This document shows, one piece after another, positions 7,426-16,161 of a stretch of DNA of 64,000 bases. The notes under the pieces are model-generated. The model worked only from the letters and a program-made list of their open reading frames with translations, did not search any database and was not told the DNA's origin. How positions within the stretch are numbered: position 1 is the first letter of the stretch; each line of letters starts with the position of its first letter. The stretch covers positions 4,712,001 to 4,776,000 of the forward strand of contig NZ_CP050975.2 of assembly GCF_012273515.2 (NCBI RefSeq), written 5' to 3'. Source of the DNA: Streptomyces sp. RPA4-2 (GTDB taxonomy: Bacteria > Actinomycetota > Actinomycetes > Streptomycetales > Streptomycetaceae). A program made the position numbers and the translations under genes.

Positions 7426-10125
7426 TCAGCCGGTCTGACCTCGGATGAAGCCGCCGCCGTTGCCATTGCCGTTGCCGCCGTTGCCGGCGGTATCGGTGGC
7501 CGTGGGACTGGTGGTGACGCCTCCGTCCGTCCCGCCGTTGCCGGTACCACCCGCGTCCGTCCCGCCGTTGTTACCGCAGGTCCAGTCGAACTTGCCGCAG
7601 CTCTCGCTCGTCGTGGGCGAGGGAGAGTTGCTGAGCGTCGGGCTGGGGGTGTCGCTCGGCGTGGGGCTCGACGACGGCGTCGAGGTGGCCGACTGGGTCG
7701 CGGACGGGCTCGGGGTGTTGTTGAGGACCTCGCCGATGGGCTGCGGCGTCGGGAAGTTCTCCACCTTCTGGCCCTTGAGCGCGGTCTCCATGTAGTCGTG
7801 CCAGATCTGGGCCGGGAACGAGGCACCGTGGATCTTCTTCTCGCCGCCCGTGCCGTACATCTCCAGGAACGTACGGTTCTTGCTGCTCGCGTCGTCGTCC
7901 AGGCGGTACATGCCGATCGAGGTCGACAACTGCGGGGTGTAGCCGACGAACCAGGCCGACTTGTTGCCGTCGGTGGTACCGGTCTTGCCGGCCACCTGAC
8001 GGCCGGTCAGCCGCGCCGCGGTACCGGTTCCCTTGTCCACGACGGTCTTGAGCACGTCGGTGACGTTGTCCGCGACCTCCGGGCTGAACGCCTCCTTCGC
8101 CTTGGCGATCTTGCTGTGCTCGAACACCACGCCGTCCTTGCTGCTGATCTTCTCGACCGAGTAGGGCTCACGCTGCTGTCCGCTGTCCGCGAAGGTGGCG
8201 TACGCACCGGCCATCCGGATCGCACTGGGGTCGGAGGTGCCGATGGAGAACGAGGGGAAGGCGGAACTCGCCAGGCTGGTCTTGAGGATGCCCGCGTTCA
8301 GCGCGGCCTCCTCCACCTTGTCCAGGCCTACGTCCATGCCCAGCTGGACGTAGGCGGAGTTCACGGACTCCCGCATCGCCTCACGCAGGTCGATCTTGTA
8401 GCTCGGCGGGTTGTACGACTCGTTTCCGTCGTTGGTCTGCAGCCACTCCTTGCCGTCCTTGTCGGTCCAGACGGAGTGGTCGTATTGCTTGATCTTGAGT
8501 TTGTTCTTGCCGCTGTACAGGCTCTTCGGAGAGGCGATCTTGCGCTCCGACGACCCCGAGGGATCCTTGACGCCCCACTGCATGGCGGCCGCGAGGACGA
8601 ACGGCTTGAACGTCGATCCCACCTGGGCACCGGTCTGGTCCGCGTTGTTGGTGAAGTGCTTGGTCGCGTCCTCACCGCCGTAGATGGCCTTGATCGCTCC
8701 CGTGGCCGGGTCGACGGAGGCCCCACCGAACTGGACGAACTTGTCCGTGTCCGGACGCACCTTGGGGTTGATCTTCTTGCTGCGGACTTCCTTGACGGCG
8801 GCTTCGAGAGCATTGACCTTCGATTTGTCGAAGGTCGTGTGGATCGAGTAGCCGCCCTGCTGGAGCTGGTTCTCAGTGATCTTGGTGTTGTGGACGACGT
8901 ACCCCTTGGCGAGGTCGACGAGGTAGCCGATCTGGCCGCTGAGCCGAGTGTTCGAACGCGGGTTCTGGGGCTTGGGAAGCTCCTTGAACGTGGCCCGCTT
9001 CGCAGCACTCAGGTGGCCGTACTTGACCTCTTTGTCCAGCGTGTCCGACCACTGGGCGGTGGCCCGCTTCGTATTGGCCTCGGCGGTGGCCGTCGAGTCG
9101 AGCGCCGTCGAGCCCGCCGGGTCGTAATAGGTGGCGCCCTTGAGCATCGCTGCCAGGAAGGCGCACTGGCTCTCGTCGAGCCTGATGGCGTCCTTGTCGA
9201 AGTACGCGCGCGCGGCCGCCTGGAGTCCATAGGCTCCGCGACCGTAGTACGCGGAGTTCAGGTAGCCCTCCATGATCTTTTCTTTCTTGACCGTGGCGCC
9301 CACCTTGATCGAGACGAAGATCTCCTTGAACTTCCGGGAGATCGTCTGCGACTGGTCGTCCAGCATCGCGTTCTTGACGTACTGCTGGGTGATGGTGGAG
9401 CCACCCTGCGTCTGGCCACCCCTGGCCATGTTCAGGAAGGCACGCGCGATGCCCTTCGGGTCGACGCCGCTGTCGGTCTCGAAGGTCTTGTTCTCCTGCG
9501 AGATGACGGCGTAGCGCATCGCCGCGGGGATCTGCGAGTAGTTGATGATCTGGCGGTTCGTCTCACCACCGGTGGCGACCATCTGGGTGCCGTCGGCCCA
9601 GTAGTAGACGTTGTTCTGCGCCTCGGCGGTGTGCGCCACGTCGGGGACACTCACCATCGCGTACCCGATGCCGGCCACGGCCACCAGGCTCCCGACGAAG
9701 CCGATGAACAGGCCCGACACCAGCCTCCAGGACGGCACCCAGCGGGCACCCCCCGACCGGCCCGCGCGCGGGTAGTCGATGAAGCGTTTCTTGACGGGCC
9801 CCGAGGGACGGCCACGACCGGGCCCGTTCGGCCCGCCGGGGCCTCCGCGGCGGCCCTCGGATCCGGCTGCCTCCGCGCCTCTGCGGCGTCCGCCGCCACT
9901 GCTTCTCTGTGCCGCGCGCCGGGCCTCGGCGCGGCCACCGTACGGGCGCTCCTCCTCACCTCCTGACCCACCGGAGCCGGAAGGTGACTCATAGGAGTCG
10001 GAAGGTGACCCGGTGGCGCCTCGCGGTGTCGCGCGGCGGCCGGCGGCCGGGCCGGGCTGGCCGCGCCGGGCCGCGGCACGTCCGCCGCCCTGCTGCTGCG
10101 GCGGTTTGCGACGGTGCTCGCTCAT
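7426..10125 (-). CDS. class A penicillin-binding protein (transglycosylase/transpeptidase)
   Basis: 899 aa. Residues 1-130 are disordered and Arg/Gly/Pro-rich; a signal anchor follows at ~134-158. The GT51 domain has its catalytic glutamate in Q-E-N-K-T-F (Glu211) and G-G-S-T-I-T-Q-Q at 241-248. The transpeptidase has S-T-F-K (Ser504, Lys507), S-V-N (587-589) and K-T-G-T (714-717). A Ser/Thr/Pro- and Gly/Asn-rich tail of ~150 residues ends the protein. It polymerises and cross-links peptidoglycan outside the membrane. ATG 10125 has TAGGAG upstream; the longer ORF to 10221 is not supported. Confidence 0.95.
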   Translation of the reverse strand: MSEHRRKPPQQQGGGRAAARRGQPGPAAGRRATPRGATGSPSDSYESPSGSGGSGGEEERPYGGRAEARRAAQRSSGGGRRRGAEAAGSEGRRGGPGGPNGPGRGRPSGPVKKRFIDYPRAGRSGGARWVPSWRLVSGLFIGFVGSLVAVAGIGYAMVSVPDVAHTAEAQNNVYYWADGTQMVATGGETNRQIINYSQIPAAMRYAVISQENKTFETDSGVDPKGIARAFLNMARGGQTQGGSTITQQYVKNAMLDDQSQTISRKFKEIFVSIKVGATVKKEKIMEGYLNSAYYGRGAYGLQAAARAYFDKDAIRLDESQCAFLAAMLKGATYYDPAGSTALDSTATAEANTKRATAQWSDTLDKEVKYGHLSAAKRATFKELPKPQNPRSNTRLSGQIGYLVDLAKGYVVHNTKITENQLQQGGYSIHTTFDKSKVNALEAAVKEVRSKKINPKVRPDTDKFVQFGGASVDPATGAIKAIYGGEDATKHFTNNADQTGAQVGSTFKPFVLAAAMQWGVKDPSGSSERKIASPKSLYSGKNKLKIKQYDHSVWTDKDGKEWLQTNDGNESYNPPSYKIDLREAMRESVNSAYVQLGMDVGLDKVEEAALNAGILKTSLASSAFPSFSIGTSDPSAIRMAGAYATFADSGQQREPYSVEKISSKDGVVFEHSKIAKAKEAFSPEVADNVTDVLKTVVDKGTGTAARLTGRQVAGKTGTTDGNKSAWFVGYTPQLSTSIGMYRLDDDASSKNRTFLEMYGTGGEKKIHGASFPAQIWHDYMETALKGQKVENFPTPQPIGEVLNNTPSPSATQSATSTPSSSPTPSDTPSPTLSNSPSPTTSESCGKFDWTCGNNGGTDAGGTGNGGTDGGVTTSPTATDTAGNGGNGNGNGGGFIRGQTG

Positions 10126-10425
10126 CGAACGACTACTCCTAGGGCAGGCGCACCCTTGCGCGCCTGGAAACGGCGGCTGGTTTCCGGTCCCCCCGAAGTA
10201 CGGATGCGGTCGATCACACATTCACCCGTACTGCACCGAGGACGAAGACGTCCTCAGGCGTCACTCGGTTCCCGGTGGTTTTGCATGGCGCACAGACTAC
10301 GCACCGTCAAAACCCACCTAGCTCCGAAGTTCACCTCAAATCAGGCAACTTGCTTCGTATGAATCGGTGATGTGACGCCGTTCACCGTGGCCCCTCTTGT
10401 CGCAGACGGATGGCCGTTCTATCGT

Positions 10426-10452
10426 GCTGATGTATCGAGTCGATACATCAGC
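10426..10452. promoter_or_regulatory. perfect inverted repeat, probable PadR operator
   Basis: GCTGATGTATCGA-G-TCGATACATCAGC: two perfect 13-bp arms round one base, ending 47 bp before the PadR start. The core ATGTATC...GATACAT resembles PadR-family ATGT/ACAT operators. Autoregulation is inferred. Confidence 0.7.
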
Positions 10453-10499
10453 TCGGCATAAAGAACGTGCCGAGGAGGCCGCGACAGACAGGAGGCGAC

Positions 10500-11207
10500 A
10501 TGAGCCGGCGCTCCGGGATCCTCGAGTTCGCCGTTCTCGGTCTGCTCCGCGAGTCCCCGATGCACGGCTATGAGCTGCGCAAACGACTCAATACGTCACT
10601 CGGTGTGTTCCGGGCGTTCAGCTACGGGACGCTCTACCCCTGCCTCAAGACGCTGGTCGCCAACGGCTGGTTGATCGAGGAATCGGGGAACACCCCGGAG
10701 GACGCCCTCGCCGCACCACTCGCAGGGCGTCGCGCCAAGATCGTCTACCGATTGACGGCAGAAGGTAAGGAACACTTCGAGGAGCTGCTCTCGCAGACGG
10801 GTCCCGACGCGTACGAGGACGAACACTTCGCCGCTCGTTTCGCCTTCTTCGGGCAGACGTCACGCGACGTACGCATGCGCGTACTGGAGGGCCGCCGCAG
10901 CCGGCTCGAGGAGCGCCTGGAGAAGATGCGCGCCTCTCTGGCACGCACCCGGGAGCGCCTCGACGACTACACCCTTGAGCTCCAGCGCCACGGAATGGAG
11001 TCCGTGGAGCGCGAAGTGCGCTGGCTGAACGAGCTCATCGAAAGCGAGCGGGCGGGACGGGACGTCAAGGGTTCCGCCACCGAAGACACCTCCCGAGGTG
11101 CCTCCGACGGTCCCGCTCCGCAGCACAGCACATCTGGAGAGACGGGCGGCCTGCCCCGGCACCGGGATGACTCCCGACCGGATCCGTCCGACGACACCAC
11201 CACGTGA
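10500..11207 (+). CDS. PadR family transcriptional regulator
   Basis: 235 aa. Residues ~5-95 form the PadR winged helix: [10 protein letters not shown], then [11 protein letters not shown] and [12 protein letters not shown] helical dimerisation domain covers ~100-195, and a disordered Ser/Asp/Thr tail follows. ATG 10500 follows CAGGAGG. The perfect palindrome upstream suggests autorepression, and only 44 bp separate it from the inositol-phosphate synthase gene, so the two are probably cotranscribed. The effector is unknown. Confidence 0.9.
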   Translation: MSRRSGILEFAVLGLLRESPMHGYELRKRLNTSLGVFRAFSYGTLYPCLKTLVANGWLIEESGNTPEDALAAPLAGRRAKIVYRLTAEGKEHFEELLSQTGPDAYEDEHFAARFAFFGQTSRDVRMRVLEGRRSRLEERLEKMRASLARTRERLDDYTLELQRHGMESVEREVRWLNELIESERAGRDVKGSATEDTSRGASDGPAPQHSTSGETGGLPRHRDDSRPDPSDDTTT

Positions 11208-11251
11208 GGTCCAGTCGGGGCTTCACCTCGTACACACAGGGAGCAACCGGA

Positions 11252-12334
11252 ATGGGTTCGGTTCGCGTAGCCATCGTCGGCGTGGGCAACTGCGCCGCCT
11301 CGCTGGTTCAGGGCGTCGAGTACTACAAGGACGCCGACCCGGCGACCAAGGTCCCCGGCCTGATGCACGTCAAGTTCGGCGACTACCACGTCGGTGACGT
11401 CGAGTTCGTCGCCGCGTTCGACGTCGACGCGAAGAAGGTCGGCCTCGACCTCTCCGACGCCATCGGTGCCAGCGAGAACAACACCATCAAGATCTGCGAC
11501 GTCCCGAACAAGGGCGTCACGGTCCAGCGTGGTCACACCCTGGACGGTCTCGGTAAGTACTACCGCATGACCATCGAGGAGTCCGCCGAGGCGCCGGTCG
11601 ACGTCGTCCAGATCCTCAAGGACAAGCAGGTCGACGTCCTCATCTGCTACCTGCCCGTCGGTTCCGAGGACGCGGCGAAGTTCTACGCCCAGTGCGCCAT
11701 CGACGCCAAGGTCGCCTTCGTCAACGCCCTCCCGGTCTTCATCGCCGGCACCAAGGAGTGGGCGGACAAGTTCACCGAGGCCGGTGTCCCGATCGTCGGC
11801 GACGACATCAAGTCGCAGGTCGGCGCGACCATCACGCACCGTGTGATGGCGAAGCTGTTCGAGGACCGCGGTGTCCGTCTCGAGCGCACCATGCAGCTCA
11901 ACGTCGGCGGCAACATGGACTTCAAGAACATGCTGGAGCGCGACCGCCTCGAGTCCAAGAAGATCTCGAAGACGCAGGCCGTCACCTCGCAGATCCCCGA
12001 CCGCGACCTGGGCGAGAAGAACGTCCACATCGGTCCCTCGGACTACGTGGCCTGGCTCGACGACCGCAAGTGGGCCTACGTCCGCCTCGAGGGCCGTGCC
12101 TTCGGTGACGTTCCGCTGAACCTGGAGTACAAGCTCGAGGTCTGGGACTCCCCGAACTCGGCGGGTGTCATCATCGACGCCCTGCGCGCCGCGAAGATCG
12201 CCAAGGACCGCGGCATCGGCGGCCCGATCCTGTCGGCGTCGTCCTACTTCATGAAGTCCCCGCCGGTCCAGTACTTCGACGACGAGGCCTTCGCCAACGT
12301 CGAGAAGTTCATCCAGGGCGAGGTCGAGCGCTAG
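11252..12334 (+). CDS. ino1: inositol-3-phosphate synthase
   Basis: 360 aa, the short prokaryotic form. [15 protein letters not shown] at the N-terminus is the NAD-binding loop; [11 protein letters not shown] and S-P-N-S-A-G-V-I are family signatures. It converts glucose 6-phosphate to inositol 3-phosphate, which feeds phosphatidylinositol and, in actinomycetes, mycothiol. ATG 11252 is the family start; the reading frame upstream to 11204 is not needed. It follows the padR gene and is closed by a strong hairpin. Confidence 0.96.
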   Translation: MGSVRVAIVGVGNCAASLVQGVEYYKDADPATKVPGLMHVKFGDYHVGDVEFVAAFDVDAKKVGLDLSDAIGASENNTIKICDVPNKGVTVQRGHTLDGLGKYYRMTIEESAEAPVDVVQILKDKQVDVLICYLPVGSEDAAKFYAQCAIDAKVAFVNALPVFIAGTKEWADKFTEAGVPIVGDDIKSQVGATITHRVMAKLFEDRGVRLERTMQLNVGGNMDFKNMLERDRLESKKISKTQAVTSQIPDRDLGEKNVHIGPSDYVAWLDDRKWAYVRLEGRAFGDVPLNLEYKLEVWDSPNSAGVIIDALRAAKIAKDRGIGGPILSASSYFMKSPPVQYFDDEAFANVEKFIQGEVER

Positions 12335-12452
12335 AAAGACAGGCGCCGAGCGCCGGCCGCCACGGTTCGCAGTGCCCGTAGGACAAGGCGCCGCGGGCCG
12401 ACGGGACGCCGCGCGCACAGCGTCGAGGGGCTCTTCGCTCCTGCCCGTCGAG

Positions 12453-12479
12453 GGTCCCCGGGTCACTCACCCGGGGACC
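12453..12479 (+). terminator. terminator of the padR-ino1 unit
   Basis: A perfect 11-bp GC stem (12453-12463 with 12469-12479), ACTCA-like loop, 118 bp after the ino1 stop. Confidence 0.75.
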
Positions 12480-12504
12480 TTCCTCGTATGTGAGGCTGTG
12501 CCCC

Positions 12505-13767
12505 ATGGCCGTCGTGCGTGATCTGCGCGTCCTCCTGCGCGTCCAGAACTTCAGACGTCTGCTCGGGATCCGCCTGCTGTCCCAGGGCGCCGACGGGGTC
12601 TTCCAGATCGCGCTCGCCACCTACGTCGTCTTCTCCCCGGAGAAACAGACCTCGGCTGCCTCGATCGCCTCGGCGATGGCCGTCCTGCTCCTCCCGTACT
12701 CCCTCATCGGCCCCTTCGCGGGCGTCCTGCTGGACCGCTGGCGGCGCCGCCAGGTCTTCCTGTACGGCAATCTGCTGCGGGCCGGGCTGGCTTGTGCGAC
12801 GGCCGTTCTGATGCTGAGCCACGTCCCCTCCTGGCTCTTCTACGCCTCCGCGTTGTGCGTCACCGCGGTCAACCGCTTCGTCCTCGCGGGTCTCTCGGCC
12901 GCCCTGCCCCGCGTCGTCGACTCCGACCGGCTGGTGATCGCCAACTCCCTCTCACCCACCGCCGGGACACTCGCCGCGACCGCGGGCGGTGGCCTCGCCT
13001 TCGTCGTGCGGCTGGTCGCCTCGGACTCGGACGCGGCGGTCGTGCTCGTCGGGGCGGCCCTCTACCTGGGCGCGGCGCTCGCCTCCCTGCGCATCTCCCC
13101 GGAACTGCTCGGCCCGGAGCAGCAGTGGGTGCGGCCGAGTCTGCGCACGGCGCTCGCCGGTACCGCGCGCGGTCTGGTGGCGGGCGTGCGCCATCTCGCC
13201 GAACCCGCGCGACGGGAGGCCGCCTGGGCGCTCCTGGCCATGACGTTGATGCGCTTCTGCTACGGCGCCCTGACGGTCATGATGCTGATGCTCTGCCGGT
13301 ACGCCTGGTCGTCCGGCTCGGACGACGGGCTCGCCCTGCTGGGGCTGGCCGTGGGCATATCGGGGGCGGGCTTCTTCGCCGCGGCCGTGGTGACGCCCTG
13401 GGCGGTGGGGCGACTGGGCCCCGGGGGCTGGATCGTCATGTGCGCCGCTATGGCCGCGGTCCTGGAGCCCGCCCTCGGTCTGTCCTTCACCCCGCCCCCC
13501 GTGCTGGCCGCCGCCTTCGTCCTGGGCCTGACCACACAGGGCGCGAAGATCGCCACCGACACCGTGGTGCAGTCCTCGGTCGACGACGGTTACCGCGGCC
13601 GGATCTTCTCCGTCTACGACGTCCTGTTCAACGTCGCCTTCGTCGGGGCGGCCGCGGTGGCCGCCCTGATACTGCCTTCTGACGGACGCTCGGTTCCGCT
13701 CGTGGCCACCGTGGCCCTGCTCTATGCCGCGATTGCTCTTTCTATGGCCCGTTTTGAGCGCCGGTAA
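12505..13767 (+). CDS. MFS transporter
   Basis: 420 aa with about twelve hydrophobic segments. The first cytoplasmic loop has the D-R-W-R-R-R motif of the major facilitator superfamily, here as G-V-L-L-D-R-W-R-R-R-Q. It is a membrane transporter, most like drug/metabolite exporters; the substrate is unknown. ATG 12505 is taken as start; GTG 12490 in frame is possible but less typical. Between ino1 and the LppU-like gene on the same strand, apparently its own unit after the ino1 terminator. Confidence 0.88.
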   Translation: MAVVRDLRVLLRVQNFRRLLGIRLLSQGADGVFQIALATYVVFSPEKQTSAASIASAMAVLLLPYSLIGPFAGVLLDRWRRRQVFLYGNLLRAGLACATAVLMLSHVPSWLFYASALCVTAVNRFVLAGLSAALPRVVDSDRLVIANSLSPTAGTLAATAGGGLAFVVRLVASDSDAAVVLVGAALYLGAALASLRISPELLGPEQQWVRPSLRTALAGTARGLVAGVRHLAEPARREAAWALLAMTLMRFCYGALTVMMLMLCRYAWSSGSDDGLALLGLAVGISGAGFFAAAVVTPWAVGRLGPGGWIVMCAAMAAVLEPALGLSFTPPPVLAAAFVLGLTTQGAKIATDTVVQSSVDDGYRGRIFSVYDVLFNVAFVGAAAVAALILPSDGRSVPLVATVALLYAAIALSMARFERR

Positions 13768-13879
13768 GTGTCACATCAATGACACAGAGCCCCTCCCGGC
13801 TACTGCGTTGTCACAGGCTCCAGATAACTTACGTGCGTCTTATTTCGCGCCATGCGCCTACGTCCCAGGGGGGACCCCA

Positions 13880-14353
13880 ATGGCTACTCCGCCGCCCCAC
13901 GGCCAGAACCCGTACGCCCAGCAGCCCACCGCTCCCATGGGGCAGCAGCCCGTCCAGCCGGGGGTTCCCCCGCAGCAGCCCTACGCGCCGTTCCCCAACC
14001 AGGGCGCCCCGGTGCCTCCGCCGGCCCCGGCCAAGCGTGCCGGCAAGAAGGCCCTGCGGATCGTCGTCCTGATAGTCGTCGCCCTGGGCCTGTACGGGGT
14101 GAAGTGGTATCTCGGCCAGAGCGACGCGGAGACCGCGTCGGTCGGCAACTGCATGCACAACGACGGCACGGACTCCAAGGCCGACCTCAAGAAGGTCGAC
14201 TGTTCCTCGGGTGACGCGCAGTTCAAGGTCGTCGAGAAGTTCGACAACACCAGCGACGACACCAAGTGCAAGGACGTCGCGGACGCGACGATCTCCTACA
14301 TCCAGTCGGGCGGGGGCCACGACGTGGTGCTGTGCCTGAAGGAGAACAAGTAG
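13880..14353 (+). CDS. LppU/SCO3897 family membrane-anchored protein
   Basis: 157 aa. The N-terminal ~50 residues are Pro/Gln/Ala-rich and cytoplasmic; one transmembrane helix follows a K-R-A-G-K-K basic stretch (~54-77). The extracellular domain of ~80 residues has four cysteines (N-C-M, D-C-S-S-G, K-C-K-D, L-C-L) likely to form two disulfides. ATG 13880 has AGGGGGGAC upstream; the ORF to 13724 overlaps the MFS gene and is rejected. Family function is not known to me. The downstream convergent gap holds two parS palindromes. Confidence 0.82.
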   Translation: MATPPPHGQNPYAQQPTAPMGQQPVQPGVPPQQPYAPFPNQGAPVPPPAPAKRAGKKALRIVVLIVVALGLYGVKWYLGQSDAETASVGNCMHNDGTDSKADLKKVDCSSGDAQFKVVEKFDNTSDDTKCKDVADATISYIQSGGGHDVVLCLKENK

Positions 14354-14373
14354 CGGCACCGTTTACACGCGAT

Positions 14374-14407
14374 GAGGGGTGGTGTTTCACGTGAAACACC
14401 ACCCCTC
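14374..14407. promoter_or_regulatory. parS site inside a 34-bp palindrome
   Basis: Exact GTTTCACGTGAAAC at 14384-14397, extended symmetrically to 17-bp arms by GAGGGGTG...CACCCCTC. It could also act as a terminator hairpin for the LppU-like gene. Confidence 0.92.
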
Positions 14408-14425
14408 GTCACTCTCCGTCGCTTC

Positions 14426-14463
14426 CCTGTGGGCCATGTTTCACGTGAAACATGGCCCACAGG
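14426..14463. promoter_or_regulatory. parS site inside a 38-bp perfect palindrome
   Basis: Exact GTTTCACGTGAAAC at 14438-14451, extended to 19-bp arms by CCTGTGGGCCAT and its complement. It lies 9 bp from the pcnA stop and may also terminate pcnA. Confidence 0.92.
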
Positions 14464-14471
14464 CATGAGCC

Positions 14472-15938
14472 TCAGCCCTGCTCGGCCCACCACTCCTTGA
14501 GCGCGGCCACTGCCGCATCGTGTTCCATCGGGCCGTTCTCCAGCCGCAGCTCCAGCAGGAACTTGTACGCCTGCCCGATCGCCGGGCCCGGGCCGATGCC
14601 CAGGATCTCCATGATCTGGTTGCCGTCGAGGTCGGGCCGGATCGCATCCAGCTCCTCCTGCTCCTGGAGCTGGGCGATGCGCTCCTCCAGGCCGTCGTAC
14701 GCGCGCGAGAGCGCGGCCGCCTTGCGCTTGTTACGGGTGGTGCAGTCGGAGCGGGTCAGCTTGTGAAGGCGGTCGAGGAGCGGTCCCGCGTCCCGTACGT
14801 AGCGACGCACCGCCGAATCGGTCCACTCGCCGGTGCCGTACCCGTGGAACCGCAGATGGAGTTCGACCAGCCGGGAGACGTCCCTCACGAGCTCGTTCGA
14901 GTACTTGAGCTCCGACATCCGCTTCTTGGTCATCTTCGCGCCGACCATCTCGTGGTGGTGGAAGGAGACCCGTCCGTCGTTCTCGAAGCGCCGTGTCCTC
15001 GGCTTGCCGATGTCATGCAGCAGCGCGGCCAGCCTCAGGGTCAGGTCGGGGCCGTTCTCCTCCAGCGCCATGGCCTGTTCCAGGACGATCAGGGTGTGAT
15101 CGTAGACATCCTTGTGCCGGTGGTGTTCATCACGCTCCAGCCGCAGGGCCGGCAGCTCGGGCAGCACATGGGCCGAGAGACCGGTGTCGACGAGCAGCGT
15201 CAGGCCCTTGCGCGGGTGCGCGGAGAGAAGGAGCTTGTTGAGCTCGTCCCGTACCCGTTCCGCCGAGACGATCTCGATACGTCCGGCCATGTCCGTCATC
15301 GCCGCGACGACGTCCGGGGCCACCTCGAAGTCGAGCTGAGCCGCGAACCGGGCGGCCCGCATCATCCGCAGTGGATCGTCGGAGAAGGACTGCTCGGGCG
15401 TTCCCGGCGTGCGCAGCACCCGGGCGGCCAGATCGTCCCGGCCGCCGTGCGGGTCGATGAACTTCTTCTCCGGCAGCGCGACAGCCATCGCGTTCACGGT
15501 GAAGTCACGGCGGACGAGGTCTTCCTCGATCGAGTCGCCGTAGGACACCTCGGGTTTGCGGGACGTCCGGTCGTATGCCTCGGAGCGGTACGTCGTGATC
15601 TCGATCTGGAAGGACTGCTGTACGCCGTCCACGAGGGCGTCCTTCTGCGCGCCGACGGTGCCGAAGGCGATCCCGACCTCCCAGACGGCATCCGCCCAGG
15701 GACGCACGATCTTCAGTACGTCCTCGGGCCGGGCATCCGTGGTGAAGTCCAGGTCGTTGCCGAGCCGGCCGAGGAGCGCGTCCCGGACCGAGCCGCCGAC
15801 GAGGGCGAGGGAGAACCCCGCCTCCTGGAATCGGAGGGCGAGGTCGTCGGCGACAGGGGACACCCGCAGCAGTTCACTCACCGCGCGGTGCTGCACCTGA
15901 CTCAGGGCACTGGGGTTGTCTTCGTTGGCGTTCGGCAC
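14472..15938 (-). CDS. pcnA: CCA tRNA nucleotidyltransferase / poly(A) polymerase family
   Basis: 488 aa. L-V-G-G-S-V-R-D-A-L-L-G-R-L-G-N-D-L-D-F-T-T-D holds the nucleotidyltransferase motif with the D-x-D metal ligands; R-R-D-F-T-V-N-A-M-A and the R-x-x-R-A-A-R-F-A neck follow. After it comes an HD domain with L-L-H-D-I-G-K. It adds or repairs the 3' CCA of tRNAs, which matters here because the tRNA-Ala in this window lacks an encoded CCA. ATG 15938; transcribed away from DUF6049. Same place as mycobacterial pcnA. Confidence 0.95.
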   Translation of the reverse strand: MPNANEDNPSALSQVQHRAVSELLRVSPVADDLALRFQEAGFSLALVGGSVRDALLGRLGNDLDFTTDARPEDVLKIVRPWADAVWEVGIAFGTVGAQKDALVDGVQQSFQIEITTYRSEAYDRTSRKPEVSYGDSIEEDLVRRDFTVNAMAVALPEKKFIDPHGGRDDLAARVLRTPGTPEQSFSDDPLRMMRAARFAAQLDFEVAPDVVAAMTDMAGRIEIVSAERVRDELNKLLLSAHPRKGLTLLVDTGLSAHVLPELPALRLERDEHHRHKDVYDHTLIVLEQAMALEENGPDLTLRLAALLHDIGKPRTRRFENDGRVSFHHHEMVGAKMTKKRMSELKYSNELVRDVSRLVELHLRFHGYGTGEWTDSAVRRYVRDAGPLLDRLHKLTRSDCTTRNKRKAAALSRAYDGLEERIAQLQEQEELDAIRPDLDGNQIMEILGIGPGPAIGQAYKFLLELRLENGPMEHDAAVAALKEWWAEQG

Positions 15939-16161
15939 AACAGAAAAGGGTACGTGGCCGGGGCACCCCGGGGCGCCTCCATAAAACGTGCACAGGCGTC
16001 CTCCCCTTTACACGGGCCTCAATACACGCACATACGGGACAGTCGACCCAGTCTCCCGATCTTGTGGAGCACTCCGCGGCACTTCCCCTCAGCGCGCATC
16101 GTTACCATGCGTGGACGCACATTCCGACGACCACTGACGACGACGAGGGACGGGCGAGCGC

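Noticed and set aside
7336..9966. 876-codon plus-strand frame over the PBP gene
   Set aside because: Shadow of the minus-strand PBP, whose catalytic motifs are all present.
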